This document shows, in pieces, positions 43,192 to 44,160 of a DNA stretch of 44,160 bases (position 1 is the first letter of the stretch; each line of letters starts with the position of its first letter). Source of the DNA: Betaproteobacteria bacterium (GTDB lineage Bacteria > Pseudomonadota > Gammaproteobacteria > Burkholderiales > Gallionellaceae); NCBI GenBank assembly GCA_021413765.1, contig JAIOPT010000075.1, positions 1 to 44,160 on the forward strand, written 5' to 3'. The notes beneath the pieces were generated by a model. It worked only from the letters and a program-made list of their open reading frames with translations. It was not told the DNA's origin and did no database searches. The translations under genes and the position numbers were made by a program.

Positions 43192-44160
43192 CCCAAACAG
43201 GACTATCTCGACTGGTTGCTCCGATCCGAGCGTGGCGGTCGCAATGCCCTGGCGGTGGCTTTGAGCGGCGCATTAGTACTCTTGGTAGCATCCTTCACCT
43301 TTGGCTGGAGCGCGCAGACAATAATTGAAATCGCAGCTGTCGCAGTTGTACTTACACTATTGCTTTGGTGGCGCGCAAGAAGGGTTTCGAAACTTATAAT
43401 CGACTCACAATCCCAATCAAACCCAACGTCATTGCCTAGCACCTTCGCGCTGTCGCTCGCCCGCAAGTTGCGCACGAACGCCACTCTTATCAGCATATAC
43501 GAGTGGGTTACCGATAAGCTGGTTCCCGTATTGTTTGCACTGGTTCTGCTCGTCGCCGGCACACAGATCGCAAATCGCATGCTCTTCGACGCCATAGACT
43601 CGACGGGATTCTTTTGCATCAATAGTCATAGCGCTGGAGTCAGCAAGAGCAATGAGAATCACTTCAGCACCGACAGTCTGTGTTGGGCGTCGGGCTATAC
43701 ACTTGACGAAGGCGTTCGTTATCGCATTACCTTGGAGACACCCGGCAACTGGTTCGATCGCACCACTCGGGCCGATGTGGGTGGCATAACTTCCTCCGCC
43801 TCAGCGCATTCTGCAGGGGCATTAATGAAGCGCTGGTGGCGCGAAGACTGGTTCAAGCCGATCGCAAGGATAGGCCGACCCGGCAACGATGAATATGTAC
43901 TGGAACCCATCGCACCATTCAAGCACCACAACTACCTGAATACCGCGAAGGTAACTGGCGAGACGTTTGAGAAGATTAGCCCTTCCGATGCAGAGCAGCT
44001 TATGAGCTCCGATCCAACACCTGACGAACGTAAGACACTCGTAGCAGAATTTACCGCGAAAACGAGTGGGGAGTTGTATCTCTACGTGAACGATGCTGTG
44101 ATCTTGTGGCCCGGAAAGATCGATCTGTTCTATGGCAATAATTTGGGCACCGGAATACTA
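43192..44160 (+). pseudogene. Continuation of the DUF2235 gene after the in-frame TGA (runs off the window)
   Basis: Directly after the TGA the same frame has 323 codons without a stop up to the window end. It starts PKQDYLDWLLRSERGGRN and gives three membrane helices (ALAVALSGALVLLVASF, IAAVAVVLTLLLWW, LVPVLFALVLLVAGT). A beta-rich part follows, with GYTLDEGVRYRITLETPGNW and SGELYLYVNDAV, like a jelly-roll lectin domain. Codon use is like the upstream part. I read it as the second half of one gene broken by a nonsense change or a base-call error; readthrough is possible but not supported by anything visible. The 3' end is outside the window. Confidence 0.75.

Overview
This window looks like part of a betaproteobacterial chromosome. 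Protein style suggests Nitrosomonadales or Gallionellaceae, but no marker gene here fixes the taxon. The left third is core metabolism: the distal part of a respiratory complex I operon (nuoG partial, then nuoH to nuoN), closed by a strong intrinsic terminator at 8609-8645.

From 8.8 to 21.2 kb there are housekeeping and envelope genes. These are a Sel1-repeat protein, a large membrane GGDEF/EAL protein with a CxxCH haem-type sensor, a patatin-like lipoprotein, an outer-membrane beta-barrel, the divergent ybbA-ybbP/tesA group (an ABC exporter-like pair next to the TesA esterase), an S49 peptidase and a HAD phosphatase. A broken partial copy of the ABC permease lies 3 kb from the intact gene, and scraps of insertion sequences lie in between.

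From 21.2 to 34.8 kb the region is accessory. An AT-rich DUF4062 gene sits beside a truncated REP-associated transposase (RAYT). A DUF1993 gene and an amidinotransferase-fold enzyme follow. Next is a scrapyard in which an RNase Z-like C-terminus is fused to a decayed IS110 transposase, with an IS3 OrfA fragment nearby. An orphan SagB-type nitroreductase comes next. A compact three-gene secretion unit (sugar dehydrogenase-like beta-propeller, PEP-CTERM protein, STN/HEAT protein) is flanked by two diverged copies of a ~68 bp sequence. Then come a holin-like membrane protein, an SDR, and a DUF2934/PAS-like overlapping pair.

A formaldehyde detoxification operon (frmA class III alcohol dehydrogenase, fghA S-formylglutathione hydrolase) begins at 34.8 kb. 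It is preceded by two diverged copies of a two-hairpin module that resembles IS200/IS605 ends.

The most notable structure is at 37.0-40.0 kb. Four attC-like recombination sites (37061-37123, 37499-37558, 38132-38193, 39490-39551) separate short same-strand cassettes: a decayed membrane protein, a PPOX flavoprotein, DUF1272 plus an alkylation-repair protein, and a cupin. No integrase gene is in the window, so this reads as an integron cassette cluster lacking an integrase (CALIN-like). Its last cassette is cut by an internally deleted IS3-family element. The window ends in a TMEM175-like channel gene and a DUF2235 hydrolase gene split by an in-frame TGA, after which at least 323 codons stay open to the window edge.
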